Positions 26,312 through 36,592 are shown, numbered from the stretch's first letter. The stretch: DNA of 64,000 nucleotides from Streptomyces sindenensis (GCF_014649035.1 NZ_BMSG01000012.1:1-64000); one strand, 5' to 3'. The notes: generated from the sequence alone by a model not told the origin. Made by a program: numbers and translations.

Positions 26312-26530
26312 GGAACCTCCAGGGCGGCCACGAGGATCATGTGGGGGAAAGGGACGCCACGTTATCGCGTTGCCGCGGGCCGCGGGGAGACCTACGGGCC
26401 GGATGCCGCCCACAGCGTGGCGTACAGGGCGCAGAAGTTGACGTATCTCTTGACGGTACCGACAGCACAGACGGCTCGCGACCGGGGGCCCGGACGGGTG
26501 TCCGGGGCGATAAAGGAGAGGTGAGACTCG

Positions 26531-27511
26531 GTGAAGGGAACCGTGGGCGAGTTGGGGGAGTTCGGGCTCATCAGAGAGCTCACGTCCCGGCTCACCACCA
26601 CTCCGGCGGTACGGCTGGGGCCCGGCGACGACGCCGCGGTCGTGGCCGCCCCCGACCGCAGGGTCGTGGCCAGTACGGACATCCTGCTGGAAGGGCGGCA
26701 CTTCCGCCGTGACTGGTCGACGGCGTACGACGTCGGCCGCAAGGCAGCCGCCCAGAACCTCGCCGACATCGCGGCGATGGGCGCGGTGCCCACCGCGCTG
26801 CTCCTCGGCCTCGTCGTCCCCGCCGACCTCCCCGTCACCTGGGCCGCCGAACTGATGGACGGCCTGCGCGACGAATGCCAGGTGGCGGGCGCGGCCGTGG
26901 TCGGCGGCGACGTGGTGGGCGGCGACACGATCACCGTCTCCATCACCGCACTCGGCGACCTGCGCAACCACGAACCGGTCACCCGCGCCGGCGCACGCCC
27001 CGGCGACGTTGTCGCGGTCACCGGCTGGCTCGGCTGGTCGGCGGCCGGTTACGCGGTGCTCTCCCGGGGCTTCCGCTCGCCCCGCGCCTTCGTCGAGGCC
27101 CACCGCCGCCCCGAGCCGCCGTACCACGCGGGCCCCGCAGCGGCCGGACTCGGCGCCACCGCGATGACCGACGTCAGCGACGGCCTCGTCGCCGACCTCG
27201 GGCACATCGCGGAGGCCAGCAAGTGCCGGATCGACCTGCGCTCCGGGCTCATCGACATCCCCTCGCAGATGTCCGACATCGGCCAGGCCGTCGGCGTCGA
27301 CCCGCTCCAGTGGGTGCTGACCGGGGGAGAGGACCACGCGATCGTGGCGACCTTCCCGCCCGACGCGAAGCTCCCCGCCCGCTGGAAGGTGATCGGCGAG
27401 GTCCTCAACCCCTCCGCCCTGCCCCAGGTCACCGTCGACGGCGCCCCCTGGACCAGCAAGGGCGGCTGGGACCACTTCGGCTCCATCGAGGACACCCAGC
27501 CGCGCGGCTGA
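26531..27511 (+). CDS. thiL: Thiamine-monophosphate kinase
   Basis: A 326-aa kinase that phosphorylates thiamine phosphate to thiamine diphosphate. Characteristic motifs are [13 protein letters not shown] near residues 31-43, [28 protein letters not shown], and the C-terminal [11 protein letters not shown]. The GTG start follows an AAAGGAGAGG ribosome site. The gene is followed directly by a MITE and then thiD. Confidence 0.95.
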   Translation: MKGTVGELGEFGLIRELTSRLTTTPAVRLGPGDDAAVVAAPDRRVVASTDILLEGRHFRRDWSTAYDVGRKAAAQNLADIAAMGAVPTALLLGLVVPADLPVTWAAELMDGLRDECQVAGAAVVGGDVVGGDTITVSITALGDLRNHEPVTRAGARPGDVVAVTGWLGWSAAGYAVLSRGFRSPRAFVEAHRRPEPPYHAGPAAAGLGATAMTDVSDGLVADLGHIAEASKCRIDLRSGLIDIPSQMSDIGQAVGVDPLQWVLTGGEDHAIVATFPPDAKLPARWKVIGEVLNPSALPQVTVDGAPWTSKGGWDHFGSIEDTQPRG

Positions 27512-27514
27512 CCA

Positions 27515-27680
27515 CTAGGGCCTTTCGTTTGGATCAGGTCGGATCAGGGAGCGGGGTCCGGTGCGTGCAGGTGCAAGGCGGAGGATTGAGGCAACGCGGA
27601 GCGTTGGTGATTGACGACAACGCCGCAGATGCGCGTGCCGGACCCCGCGAGCCCGACACGATCCAAACGAAAGGCCCTAG
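27515..27680. mobile_element. MITE (166 bp) between thiL and thiD
   Basis: A non-coding element with perfect 21-bp terminal inverted repeats (CTAGGGCCTTTCGTTTGGATC at 27515-27535, complement at 27660-27680). It has an internal 11-bp inverted repeat (GCGGGGTCCGG at 27551-27561, CCGGACCCCGC at 27638-27648), so it can fold into one long hairpin. CTAG occurs at both ends, consistent with a TA or CTAG target duplication as made by IS630/IS5-type transposases. It has no coding capacity. It begins 4 bp after the thiL stop codon and ends 10 bp before the thiD start. Confidence 0.85.
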
Positions 27681-27690
27681 ATTGCTGCGT

Positions 27691-28500
27691 ATGCCCCTAC
27701 GTACCGCTGTACCGCCCCGCGTGCTCACCGTCGCCGGATCCGACTCCGGCGGCGGTGCGGGGATCCAGGCCGACCTCAAGACGATGCTCGCCCTCGGCGT
27801 GCACGGCATGAGCGTGCTCACCGCAGTCACCGCACAGAACTCCCTCGGCGTCCAGGGCGCGTGGGAGCTTCCGGTGGACGCCGTACGCGCCCAGTACCGC
27901 AGCGTCGTCGACGACATCGGCGTCCAGGCCGTGAAGACCGGCATGCTCGCCTCCGCCGCCCTCGTGGAGACCGTCGCCGAACTCCTCGCCGGAACCGACG
28001 CCCCCGTCGTCGTCGACCCGGTCGGCGTCTCCAAGCACGGGGACGCGCTGCTCGCCGCCGAGGCCCTCGACTCCGTACGGACGAAGCTGCTGCCCGTCGC
28101 CACCGTCGCCACCCCGAACCTCGACGAGGTGGCCCAGCTCACCGGCGTCCGGGTCACCGACGAGAGCGGGATGCGCCGGGCCGCCGAGGAGGTCCTCGGC
28201 TTCGGGCCGCGCTGGGTCGTGATCAAGGGCGGCCATCTGCCCGGGGAGGCGGTGGACCTGCTCACCGACGGGAGCGCGGAACACTGGCTGCGCGCCCCCC
28301 GCCACGACAACCGCCACACCCACGGCACCGGCTGCACGCTGGCCTCCGCCATCGCCTCCGGGCTCGCGCTGGGGATGGACGTACCCACGGCCGTCCAGGG
28401 CGCGAAGACGTACGTCACCGGCGCGATCGAGGCCGGGTTCCCGCTCGGCGACGGTATCGGCCCGGTCGACCACGGCTGGCTGACCCGCCCGGCCGACTGA
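27691..28500 (+). CDS. thiD: Hydroxymethylpyrimidine/phosphomethylpyrimidine kinase
   Basis: A 269-aa ribokinase-fold enzyme that phosphorylates HMP and HMP-phosphate in thiamine synthesis. It has [21 protein letters not shown] (about residues 11-31; [14 protein letters not shown] is the signature), VKTGMLAS, and the C-terminal anion-hole motif [13 protein letters not shown]. The MITE ends 10 bp upstream of this ATG, so the ribosome-binding region is largely MITE-derived and weak. The reading frame stays open upstream but the conserved protein begins here. Confidence 0.93.
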   Translation: MPLRTAVPPRVLTVAGSDSGGGAGIQADLKTMLALGVHGMSVLTAVTAQNSLGVQGAWELPVDAVRAQYRSVVDDIGVQAVKTGMLASAALVETVAELLAGTDAPVVVDPVGVSKHGDALLAAEALDSVRTKLLPVATVATPNLDEVAQLTGVRVTDESGMRRAAEEVLGFGPRWVVIKGGHLPGEAVDLLTDGSAEHWLRAPRHDNRHTHGTGCTLASAIASGLALGMDVPTAVQGAKTYVTGAIEAGFPLGDGIGPVDHGWLTRPAD

Positions 28501-28567
28501 CGACGGGCCTCCGGGCGCACCGGCCCCGGAGCACACGGGCCCCGGGCGCACCGGCCCCGAGCACAGC

Positions 28568-28601
28568 AAAAAGCCGGTCCACCGAGGTGGACCGGCTTTT
28601 T
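28568..28601. terminator. Bidirectional terminator thiD / rpmB
   Basis: Perfect 16-bp arms (AAAAAGCCGGTCCACC and complement) with a 2-nt loop; A-run on one side and T-run on the other. It serves the convergent thiD (+) and rpmB (-). Confidence 0.92.
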
Positions 28602-28634
28602 GGGCAACCGGAAGGCTGCGCTACGACGGGGACG

Positions 28635-28820
28635 TCAGCGCGCGACCTTGCCGGCCTTGATGCACGAGGTGCAGACGTTGAGCCGCTTCGGCGTCCGACC
28701 GACCACGGCACGCACGCGCTGGATGTTGGGATTCCAGCGACGAGACGTACGGCGGTGCGAGAACGAAACGCTGTTGCCGAAGCTCGGCCCCTTGCCGCAA
28801 ACGTCGCAGTTGGCAGCCAC
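28635..28820 (-). CDS. rpmB: 50S ribosomal protein L28 (zinc-binding type)
   Basis: A 61-aa L28 with two CxxC pairs (C5-D-V-C8 and C-T-S-C near residues 51-54), so it is the Zn-containing form; Streptomyces also carry Zn-free paralogues under Zur control elsewhere. Core sequence [16 protein letters not shown] is canonical. Confidence 0.95.
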   Translation of the reverse strand: MAANCDVCGKGPSFGNSVSFSHRRTSRRWNPNIQRVRAVVGRTPKRLNVCTSCIKAGKVAR

Positions 28821-28856
28821 GGGTCACTCCAAAGACTTCAGATGCACTTACAGTGA

Positions 28857-28874
28857 ATTCCGGCGCGCCGGAAT
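28857..28874. promoter_or_regulatory. 18-bp perfect palindrome upstream of rpmB
   Basis: ATTCCGGCGCGCCGGAAT is a perfect palindrome 37 bp upstream of the rpmB start codon, in an AT-richer promoter region. It does not resemble a Zur box as I know it. It could be an operator or an RNA hairpin in the rpmB leader. Confidence 0.35.
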
Positions 28875-29076
28875 CAGTTGGACTGAAGTGGCGGTACCGG
28901 GGGAATGTCCCGACTCTCATCGGGCAACCGGAGCAGCATACAACGCCTGCTTCGGAGATACGAAACTACCACGGCTCGGCCGCCCGCCCTCCCGCCCCCT
29001 GTCCCTGCCGGGACCCCCGAGGGCGGGCTAACCTGCGGTGCAGCCCGTTGCCACGGCCGCTCAAGGAGGACCATCG

Positions 29077-30819
29077 GTGCCGCAGCCCCCCGACGACCTG
29101 GACGCCGTCGCGGTACGCACGTGGTGCTCACTGGCCCTGGAGGCACTGGGCCGGGAGCGCGCGGAGATCGACGCGATCAACGTCTATCCCATCGCCGACG
29201 GGGACACCGGCACCAACCTCTACCTGACCGTCGAGTCCGCGGCGGCCGCCGTCGAAGCGGTCTTCGCCGCCCACGAGACCGGCACCACGAAGCCCGCCAC
29301 CGCCGACGCCGTACGCGCCATGGCGCACGGCGCCCTGATCGGCGCCCGCGGGAACTCCGGCACGATCCTGGCCCAGCTGCTGCGCGGTATGGCCGGGGTG
29401 CTGGCCGACGGCGGCGACGCCGCTCACCTGCGCCTCGCCCTCACGAGCGCCGCCGACGCGGCCCGCCAGGCCGTCGCCCACCCCGTCGAGGGCACCGTGC
29501 TCACCGTCGCCGCCGAGGCCGCCGATGCCGCCCGGGGCGAGGACCCCGACCTGCGCACCGTGGTCACCGCCGCCTACGAGGGGGCGCGGGCCGCCCTCGC
29601 GCGCACCCCCGAGCAGCTGGCCGTCCTCGGCCGGGCGGGCGTGGTCGACGCCGGGGGCCGGGGCCTGGTGGCGGTGCTGGGCGCGCTGGTGGAGACGGTG
29701 ACCGGACAGGCTCCCGCGCGAGGACCCCGTACCGCTTCCGGGAACGCCGCGCAGGCGCCCGTGACCGTGGACGGGGGATCCGTCGTGGGACTGCCGGTGG
29801 GCGGCACCCCGGTGGAGGGCGTCACGGAGGCCGCCGGGGAGGGGGGCCCTCCCGCGGGCGCTCCGGTGGACGGGCCGCTCGACTGCCCCGAGGACGGCGG
29901 CGCCGGCCCCGCGTTCGAGGTGATCTACCTCCTGGAGGCCCGCGACGAGCAGGTGGCCCGGCTGCGCACCCGGCTCGACGCGCTCGGCGACTCCCTGGTC
30001 GTCGTCGGCGGCGACGGGCTCTGGCACGTCCACGTCCATGTCGACGACGCCGGGGCGGCCGTCGAGGCGGGCGTCGAGGCCGGGCGGCCGTACCGGATCC
30101 GGATCACCCACTTCGCCACCGAGAGCGGCCACGACGTCCGCGTCCAGGCCGAACCCGCCCAGCGCGCCGTCGTCGTCGTGGTCCCCGGCGACGGCCTGGC
30201 CGGGCTCTGCACCGAGGCCGGCGCCACCACCGTGATCGCCCGCCCCGGTGAACCGCCCGCCAGCGGCGAACTGGTCGACGCCATCCGGCGGGCCCACGCC
30301 CGCGAGGTGGTCCTGCTGCCCAACGACGCGGCCCTGCGCCACACCGCGGCCGCCGCCGCCGAACAGGCCAGGACCGAGGGGGTCCGGGTCGCCCTCGTCC
30401 CCACCCGCGCCGCCGTCCAGGGCATCGCCGCGCTCGCCGTCCACGAGCCCGGCCGCGGCTTCGACGAGGACGTGGTCGCCATGACCGCCGCCGCCGGGGC
30501 CACCCGCTACGCCGAACTGGCCGTCGCCGAGCGCCAGTCGTGGACCATGGCGGGCATCTGCCAGGCCGGGGACATCCTCGGGCTGATCGACGGCGACGTC
30601 GCCGTGATCGGCGCCGACGTCCCGGGCACCGCCCGCACCGTGCTCGACCGGATGCTGGCGGCGGGCGGCGAACTCGTCACCCTCGTCCTCGGCGAGGACG
30701 TCCCGGACACGCTCGCGGACGCCCTGGAGGAACACGTACGGGAGGGACACCTCGCCGTGGACACGGTGGTCTACCGGGGCGGCCACCAGCGCGCACCGCT
30801 GCTGATCGGCGTCGAGTAG
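29077..30819 (+). CDS. DAK2-domain protein (FakA-like fatty-acid kinase)
   Basis: A 580-aa protein. Residues ~1-200 are a DAK2 (DhaL-like) ATP-binding kinase domain with the metal-binding NVYPIADGDTGTNLY and ARGNSGTILAQLLRG. A Gly/Pro-rich linker follows, then a DAK1-like/EDD C-terminal part (VEAGRPYRIRITHFATES, DGDVAVIG). The architecture is that of FakA, which phosphorylates fatty acids bound to FakB (DegV); no FakB gene is in this window. GTG 29077 is chosen because GGAGG lies 7 nt upstream; an in-frame upstream start exists at 29038. It precedes recG. Confidence 0.88.
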   Translation: MPQPPDDLDAVAVRTWCSLALEALGRERAEIDAINVYPIADGDTGTNLYLTVESAAAAVEAVFAAHETGTTKPATADAVRAMAHGALIGARGNSGTILAQLLRGMAGVLADGGDAAHLRLALTSAADAARQAVAHPVEGTVLTVAAEAADAARGEDPDLRTVVTAAYEGARAALARTPEQLAVLGRAGVVDAGGRGLVAVLGALVETVTGQAPARGPRTASGNAAQAPVTVDGGSVVGLPVGGTPVEGVTEAAGEGGPPAGAPVDGPLDCPEDGGAGPAFEVIYLLEARDEQVARLRTRLDALGDSLVVVGGDGLWHVHVHVDDAGAAVEAGVEAGRPYRIRITHFATESGHDVRVQAEPAQRAVVVVVPGDGLAGLCTEAGATTVIARPGEPPASGELVDAIRRAHAREVVLLPNDAALRHTAAAAAEQARTEGVRVALVPTRAAVQGIAALAVHEPGRGFDEDVVAMTAAAGATRYAELAVAERQSWTMAGICQAGDILGLIDGDVAVIGADVPGTARTVLDRMLAAGGELVTLVLGEDVPDTLADALEEHVREGHLAVDTVVYRGGHQRAPLLIGVE

Positions 30820-30874
30820 CCGTCGGAGTGGTGTCGTCGTGCCCGGCGGACAGCTGTCAGTGCCGTGGTGTGCA

Positions 30875-33088
30875 ATGGATCGCGTGTCCTCGTTCGATGA
30901 ACCCCTGAAGAAGCTGCTCGGCGGAGCCACCGCGAAGGTGATGGCCGAACACCTCGACCTGCACACGGTCGGTGATCTGCTGCACCACTACCCGCGGCGG
31001 TACGAGGAGCGCGGCAAGCTGACCGCGCTGGCCGACCTCCCGCTGGACGAGCACGTCACGGTTGTCGCCCAGGTCGCCGACGCCCGGATCCTGACGTTCA
31101 ACAACGGCCGGGGAAAGCGCCTGGAGGTCACCCTCACCGACGGCAGCGGCCGCCTCCAGCTGGTCTTCTTCGGCCACGGCGTCCACAAGCCGCACAAGGA
31201 GCTGCTGCCGGGCCGTCAGGCGATGTTCGCGGGCAAGGTCTCCGTCTTCAACCGCCGGATGCAGCTGGCCCACCCCACGTACCAACTGCTCGACGTCTCC
31301 GACGCCGACGAGGCCACCGAGGCCGTGGACGCCTTCGCCGGACGGCTGCTGCCGATCTACCCCGCGTGCAAGCAGCTCGACTCCTGGCGGATCGCCAAGG
31401 CCGTGGACGCCGTCCTGCCCAGCGCGCAGGACGCGGTGGACCCGCTGCCCGCCTCCCTGCGCGAGGGGCGCGGCTTCACCCCGCTGCCCGAGGCGCTGCT
31501 CAAGGTGCACCGGCCGCAGACCAAAGCGGACATCGAGGACGCCAAGGCCCGCCTCAAATGGGACGAGGCGTTCGTCCTCCAGGTCGCCCTGGCCCGCCGC
31601 CGGTACGCCGACACCCAGCTGCCCGCCGTCGCCCGCCGCCCCGTCGCGGACGGCCTGCTGGACGCCTTCGACGCCAAGCTGCCCTTCACCCTCACCGAGG
31701 GACAGGAGAAGGTCAGCAAGGAGATCTTCGACGACCTCGCCACCGAGCACCCCATGCACCGGCTCCTCCAGGGCGAGGTGGGTTCGGGCAAGACGATGGT
31801 GGCGCTGCGCGCGATGCTCACCGTGGTCGACGCGGGCGGCCAGGCCGCGATGCTCGCCCCCACCGAGGTCCTCGCCCAGCAGCACCACCGCTCGATCACC
31901 GAGATGATGGGCGAGCTGGCCGAGGGCGGCATGCTGGGCGGCTCGGAGCAGGGCACCAAGGTCGTCCTGCTCACCGGCTCCATGGGCACGGCCGCCCGCC
32001 GTCAGGCCCTGCTCGACCTGGTCACCGGCGAGGCCGGGATCGTCATCGGCACCCACGCCCTCATCGAGGACAAGGTCCAGTTCCACGATCTCGGCCTGGT
32101 CGTCGTCGACGAACAGCACCGCTTCGGCGTCGAACAGCGCGACGCACTGCGCTCCAAGGGGAAGCAGCCGCCCCACCTGCTCGTCATGACCGCCACACCC
32201 ATTCCCCGTACCGTCGCGATGACGGTCTTCGGCGACCTGGAGACCTCCGTCCTGGACCAGCTCCCGGCCGGACGCTCCCCGATCGCCAGCCATGTCGTCC
32301 CCGCCAAGGACAAGCCGCACTTCCTCGCCCGCGCCTGGGAACGCGTCCGCGAGGAGGTGGAGAACGGCCACCAGGCGTATGTGGTCTGCCCCCGCATCGG
32401 CGACGACGCGGAGGAGGCCGAGGGGAAGAAGGGCAAGGCGAAGAAGAAGACCGCCGAGGAGGACGGCGACAAACGCCCACCGCTCGCCGTCCTGGAGATC
32501 GCCGACGAGCTGCGCAGGGGCGCGCTGGCCGGGCTGACCGTCGAGGTGCTGCACGGCCGTATGCACCCCGACGAGAAGGACGACGTCATGCGCCGGTTCG
32601 CCGCCGGGGACGTCGACGTCCTGGTCGCGACCACCGTCATCGAGGTCGGCGTCAACGTCCCCAACGCCACCGCCATGGTGATCATGGACGCCGACCGCTT
32701 CGGCGTCTCCCAGCTCCACCAGCTCCGCGGCCGCGTCGGCCGGGGCTCCGCCCCCGGACTCTGCCTGCTGGTCAGCGAGGCCCACGAGGCGAGCCCCGCC
32801 CGCGCCCGCCTCTCCGCCGTCGCCGCCACCCTCGACGGCTTCGAGCTCTCCCGGATCGACCTGGAGCAGCGCCGCGAGGGCGATGTGCTGGGCCAGGCCC
32901 AGTCCGGGGTGCGCTCCTCGCTGCGGATGCTCACCGTCATCGACGACGAGGAGGTCATCGCCGCCGCCCGCGAGGAGGCCGTGGCGATCGTCGCCGCCGA
33001 CCCGGAGCTGGAACACCTGCCGGAGCTGCGCACGGTGCTGGCCGCCCTGCTGGACAAGGAGCGCGAGGAGTATCTCGACAAGGGGTGA
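30875..33088 (+). CDS. recG: ATP-dependent DNA helicase RecG
   Basis: A 737-aa branch-migration helicase that reverses stalled forks. The N-terminal wedge/OB region is residues ~1-250. Walker A is GEVGSGKTMV, the DExH-type box is VVVDEQHRFG, and then come TATPIPRT and C-terminal motifs including QLRGRVGRG. A lysine-rich low-complexity loop (KKGKAKKKTAEEDGDK) interrupts the second helicase lobe, as is common in Streptomyces. The ATG at 30875 or the GTG at 30884 is a plausible start; upstream starts add unconserved sequence. Confidence 0.95.
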   Translation: MDRVSSFDEPLKKLLGGATAKVMAEHLDLHTVGDLLHHYPRRYEERGKLTALADLPLDEHVTVVAQVADARILTFNNGRGKRLEVTLTDGSGRLQLVFFGHGVHKPHKELLPGRQAMFAGKVSVFNRRMQLAHPTYQLLDVSDADEATEAVDAFAGRLLPIYPACKQLDSWRIAKAVDAVLPSAQDAVDPLPASLREGRGFTPLPEALLKVHRPQTKADIEDAKARLKWDEAFVLQVALARRRYADTQLPAVARRPVADGLLDAFDAKLPFTLTEGQEKVSKEIFDDLATEHPMHRLLQGEVGSGKTMVALRAMLTVVDAGGQAAMLAPTEVLAQQHHRSITEMMGELAEGGMLGGSEQGTKVVLLTGSMGTAARRQALLDLVTGEAGIVIGTHALIEDKVQFHDLGLVVVDEQHRFGVEQRDALRSKGKQPPHLLVMTATPIPRTVAMTVFGDLETSVLDQLPAGRSPIASHVVPAKDKPHFLARAWERVREEVENGHQAYVVCPRIGDDAEEAEGKKGKAKKKTAEEDGDKRPPLAVLEIADELRRGALAGLTVEVLHGRMHPDEKDDVMRRFAAGDVDVLVATTVIEVGVNVPNATAMVIMDADRFGVSQLHQLRGRVGRGSAPGLCLLVSEAHEASPARARLSAVAATLDGFELSRIDLEQRREGDVLGQAQSGVRSSLRMLTVIDDEEVIAAAREEAVAIVAADPELEHLPELRTVLAALLDKEREEYLDKG

Positions 33089-33224
33089 GCCCGGGGGCCG
33101 CCCTGCCGGGTGCACGGGCCCCGGGGCCGTCCTGCCGGTGCGGGCCGTACGCCATATCGTGGACGCACGGCCCGCGCTCACCGCAGGCCCCCGGCACGCC
33201 CCCGACCCCGAGGACCTCACACCC

Positions 33225-33809
33225 ATGACCCGCGTGATCGCCGGCTCGGCCGGCGGACGCCGCCTGGCCGTCCCGCCCGGCACCGGCACCCGCCCCACCT
33301 CCGACCGTGCGCGCGAGGGACTCTTCTCCACCTGGCAGGCGCTCCTCGGCACCCTGGAGGGGACCCGGGTCGCCGATCTGTACGCCGGATCCGGCGCCGT
33401 CGGCCTCGAAGCGCTCTCCCGCGGCGCGGTCCACGCCCTGCTCGTGGAGGCCGACCCCAAGGCCGTCCGCACCGTCCGCGACAACGTCCGCACCCTCGGC
33501 CTCCCGGGCGCCGACGTCCGTACCGGCAAAGCCGAACAGATCGTGACAGGACCGGCGCCCGCCGACCCGTACGACATCGTCTTCCTCGATCCGCCGTACG
33601 CCGTCACCGACGACGATCTTCGCGAGATCCTGCTCACACTCCGTGCTCAGGGGTGGCTCGCGGAGGATGCGCTCGTCACCGTGGAACGCAGCACCCGGGG
33701 CGGAGAATTCGGCTGGCCCGCCGGATTCGAGCCACTGCGGTCCCGTCGCTACGGCGAGGGAACGCTTTGGTACGGTCGCGCCGCCGCTACGTGCGAAGAC
33801 GCACGATGA
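33225..33809 (+). CDS. rsmD: 16S rRNA (guanine966-N2)-methyltransferase RsmD
   Basis: A 194-aa SAM-dependent methyltransferase. It starts [19 protein letters not shown], with [12 protein letters not shown], the SAM-binding [18 protein letters not shown] (about residues 49-66), and the catalytic DPPYAV (about 126-131). The stop codon overlaps the end of the coaD upstream frame and the two genes are 26 bp apart or overlapping depending on the coaD start, the usual rsmD-coaD arrangement. Confidence 0.94.
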   Translation: MTRVIAGSAGGRRLAVPPGTGTRPTSDRAREGLFSTWQALLGTLEGTRVADLYAGSGAVGLEALSRGAVHALLVEADPKAVRTVRDNVRTLGLPGADVRTGKAEQIVTGPAPADPYDIVFLDPPYAVTDDDLREILLTLRAQGWLAEDALVTVERSTRGGEFGWPAGFEPLRSRRYGEGTLWYGRAAATCEDAR

Positions 33810-33835
33810 CCGGACCGGAGAGCGAGGGAATCACA

Positions 33836-34315
33836 GTGCGCCGCGCCGTCTGTCCGGGGTCGTTCGACCCCATCACCAACGGACATCTCGACATCATCGG
33901 ACGAGCCTCCAAGCTGTACGACGTGGTGCACGTGGCGGTGATGATCAACCAGTCCAAGAAGGGGCTGTTCACCGTCGACGAGCGGATCGAGCTGATCCGC
34001 GAGGTCACCGCCGACTTCGGCAACGTCGAGGTGGAGTCCTTCCACGGCCTGCTGGTGGACTTCTGCAAGCAGCGGGAGATCCCGGCGATCGTGAAGGGCC
34101 TGCGAGCCGTCAGCGACTTCGACTACGAGCTGCAGATGGCCCAGATGAACAACGGCCTCTCCGGCGTCGAGACGCTCTTCGTGCCGACTAACCCGACGTA
34201 CAGCTTCCTGTCGTCCTCGCTGGTCAAGGAGGTGGCGACCTGGGGCGGCGATGTCTCCCACCTGCTGCCGCCCACCGTCCACGAGGCGCTCGTGAAGCGG
34301 CTCGGCGAACGCTGA
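33836..34315 (+). CDS. coaD: Phosphopantetheine adenylyltransferase
   Basis: A 159-aa enzyme of CoA synthesis that adenylates 4'-phosphopantetheine. It has the nucleotidyltransferase motif [14 protein letters not shown] (residues ~8-21) and the ISS-like [11 protein letters not shown]. The GTG at 33836 is preferred since it yields the usual length and has GAGGGA 7 nt upstream; the ATG at 33806 overlaps the rsmD stop codon and would add 10 residues. Confidence 0.94.
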   Translation: MRRAVCPGSFDPITNGHLDIIGRASKLYDVVHVAVMINQSKKGLFTVDERIELIREVTADFGNVEVESFHGLLVDFCKQREIPAIVKGLRAVSDFDYELQMAQMNNGLSGVETLFVPTNPTYSFLSSSLVKEVATWGGDVSHLLPPTVHEALVKRLGER

Positions 34316-34431
34316 GGCGCTGACGGGCCGTCACCAGGTGTCGGGCGGCGGCCGACTGGCCTTACAGTCGTCCCGTCCGTCTCCAACGGAGCAGCAGCTT
34401 CAACAGAGCAGCAGAGAGTGGCGAGCACACG

Positions 34432-35556
34432 GTGGACGTGCAGAAGAAGCTCGACGAGATCGTCGAAGCGGTCGGGAGCGCCCGATCCATGCCCATGTCG
34501 GCCTCGTGCGTGGTCAACCGCGCCGAGCTGCTCGCCATGCTCGAAGAGGTGCGCCAGGCCCTGCCCGGCTCTCTCGCCCAGGCACAGGAGCTGATCGGCG
34601 GCCAGGAGCAGTTCGCCGAGCAGGCCCGCCAGGAGGCCGAGCGGATCATCGAGTCGGCCCACGCCCAGCGCGCCTCGCTGATCTCCGAGACCGAGATCGC
34701 CCGGCAGTCGCAGAGCGAGGCCGACCGGATCCTCTCCGAGGCCCGCCGGGAGGCCGAGGAGGTCCGGGCCGAGGCCGACGACTACGTCGACAGCAAGCTC
34801 GCCAACTTCGAGGTCGTCCTCACCAAGACCATCGGCTCCGTGGACCGGGGCCGCGAGAAGCTCCTCGGCCGCGGTCAGGGCCTGGACGAGCAGGGTTACG
34901 AGGACCCCGACTTCACCGAGGCCCCCGAGCGCAGCGCCGATCCCGAGACGCTGAAGCAGCGGGCCGACGCGTACGTGGACGCCAAGTTCGGCGCCTTCGA
35001 GGCCGTCCTCGCCAAGACCCTGGAGGCGGTCGGCCGCGGCCGGCAGAAGCTGCACGGCCGGGTCGCCACCGACGACCTCGGCGCGCACATCGCCGCCCAG
35101 GACGCCGCGGCCGGCCAGGGCCACACCAGCGACGCCGACTACCTGGCCGGTCTCGCCGAGCTGGCCGCCCCCGAACCGCAGCAGGCGCCCCAGCAGCCCG
35201 CCTACCCGGCGCAGCCGTCGGCCGAGCCGAGCTACGCGCAGGCGGCGTACGGCTACCAGGAGCAGCCGGTCCAGCAGGGCGTGCAGGACGCGTACGGCTA
35301 CCAGCAGCCCGACCCGTACGCGGCGTACCCGCAGCAGGGCGGCTACGACCCCAACGGCTACCCGCCCCAGCCGACCGGCCAGCCCGACTACGGATGGCAG
35401 CAGCAGCCTCAGCAGCACGAGCAGGGGCACGAGCAGGGACACGGGCAAGGCCAGGCGCCCGGCGGGCAGGGCGGCGGCGCGCTGGACGAGACCAGCCTCT
35501 TCGACACCAGCATGATCGACCTGGAGCAGCTGCGCCGGTACGAACAGGGCCGCTGA
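34432..35556 (+). CDS. DivIVA-like coiled-coil protein
   Basis: A 374-aa protein starting MDVQKKLDEIVEAV. An extended coiled coil covers about residues 30-180 (ARQEAERIIESAHAQRASL, ARREAEEVRAEADDYVDSKL), with two similar D-D/A-Y-V-D-S/A-K-L/F blocks. The C-terminal ~170 residues are a Gln/Pro/Tyr-rich disordered tail ending in SLFDTSMIDLEQLRRYEQGR. Such proteins resemble DivIVA/Wag31 and ATP-synthase b chains; a role in polar growth or cell-envelope organisation is inferred. GTG start. Confidence 0.82.
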   Translation: MDVQKKLDEIVEAVGSARSMPMSASCVVNRAELLAMLEEVRQALPGSLAQAQELIGGQEQFAEQARQEAERIIESAHAQRASLISETEIARQSQSEADRILSEARREAEEVRAEADDYVDSKLANFEVVLTKTIGSVDRGREKLLGRGQGLDEQGYEDPDFTEAPERSADPETLKQRADAYVDAKFGAFEAVLAKTLEAVGRGRQKLHGRVATDDLGAHIAAQDAAAGQGHTSDADYLAGLAELAAPEPQQAPQQPAYPAQPSAEPSYAQAAYGYQEQPVQQGVQDAYGYQQPDPYAAYPQQGGYDPNGYPPQPTGQPDYGWQQQPQQHEQGHEQGHGQGQAPGGQGGGALDETSLFDTSMIDLEQLRRYEQGR

Positions 35557-35725
35557 CCCCGGCGGTGCTGCGCGGGGCTGCCCCGATTGGGTGCTGAGCG
35601 GTCCGTCCAGTATCCTGAATCCTCGGTCGCACATAGGTCCGCGATTCCGGCTGCCCGCTTCGTCCACGAACCGGGGCCATTTGACTCCGGACCGTAGACG
35701 GCCCCTCCTTCGCAGGACGACACCC

Positions 35726-36397
35726 ATGATTTCGAAAGCAGGAAAAGCCCTGAACGGCCACCTCGACCACCGCAACCCTCTCGTGTTCGATACGCACGAG
35801 CTGGGCCGGCGTCCCGGTGCCATGAAGCGGCTGTCCCGCTCGGTGGAAGCACCCGGTTCACCGGTCCTGGGCATCGACGGCGTCATCGGCGTGCCGGAAG
35901 GCGCACCCGTGGAGCTGGACCTCCGCCTCGAATCGGTCATGGAAGGGGTGCTTGTCACAGGCACCGCCCGTGCCACCGCCGAGGGGGAGTGCGTAAGGTG
36001 TCTGGAGCCGCTGACCGTAGAGGTCGACGCGGACTTCCAGGAAATGTTCTCGTACCCTGACGCCGATGACCGGGGCCGCAGCAGTGCGGCGGAACCGGCC
36101 GACGACGCCGAGGACGACGAGGACAGGTTCTTTCTCGAGGACGGCTTGTTCGACCTCGAACCCATGCTGCGTGACGCGGTAGTGCTCGCACTGCCCATGC
36201 AGCCGGTGTGCTCGGAGGACTGCGCCGGTCTGTGTTCCGAATGCGGAATCAGGCTGGACGAGAATCCTGGCCACCACCACGACGCCGTCGACATCCGTTG
36301 GGCGGCACTGCAAGGACTCGCCGAGACCGTTCAGGACGGCGAGAAGGACAACATGGGCGGCGCCGAACCGGGCGTCGACGAGAAGCAGGAGAAGTAG
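35726..36397 (+). CDS. DUF177 (YceD) family protein
   Basis: A 223-aa protein of the YceD/DUF177 family, almost always found just upstream of rpmF, as here (2 bp gap). Conserved features are [19 protein letters not shown], a CVRC motif (GECVRCLEP), and the C-terminal [13 protein letters not shown]. Acidic insertions flank [11 protein letters not shown]. YceD is implicated in rRNA/ribosome-related functions, including 23S rRNA accumulation in plants and bacteria. A later in-frame ATG at 35821 would lose conserved sequence. Confidence 0.9.
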   Translation: MISKAGKALNGHLDHRNPLVFDTHELGRRPGAMKRLSRSVEAPGSPVLGIDGVIGVPEGAPVELDLRLESVMEGVLVTGTARATAEGECVRCLEPLTVEVDADFQEMFSYPDADDRGRSSAAEPADDAEDDEDRFFLEDGLFDLEPMLRDAVVLALPMQPVCSEDCAGLCSECGIRLDENPGHHHDAVDIRWAALQGLAETVQDGEKDNMGGAEPGVDEKQEK

Positions 36398-36399
36398 CC

Positions 36400-36573
36400 G
36401 TGGCTGTTCCGAAGCGGAAGATGTCGCGCAGCAACACGCGCCACCGCCGGTCGCAGTGGAAGGCTGCGGTCCCCACCCTGGTTTCGTGCGAGCGTTGCCA
36501 GGAGCCCAAGCTCCAGCACATTGCGTGCCCGAGCTGCGGCACCTACAACAAGCGCCAGGTCCTCGAGGTCTGA
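36400..36573 (+). CDS. rpmF: 50S ribosomal protein L32 (zinc-binding type)
   Basis: A 57-aa L32 ([21 protein letters not shown]) with a zinc ribbon CERC...CPSC. A GTG start follows an AGGAGAAG ribosome site within the end of the DUF177 gene. It is co-transcribed with the rnc gene downstream. Confidence 0.95.
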   Translation: MAVPKRKMSRSNTRHRRSQWKAAVPTLVSCERCQEPKLQHIACPSCGTYNKRQVLEV

Positions 36574-36592
36574 GCGGCTGGTGAGAGGCCCG

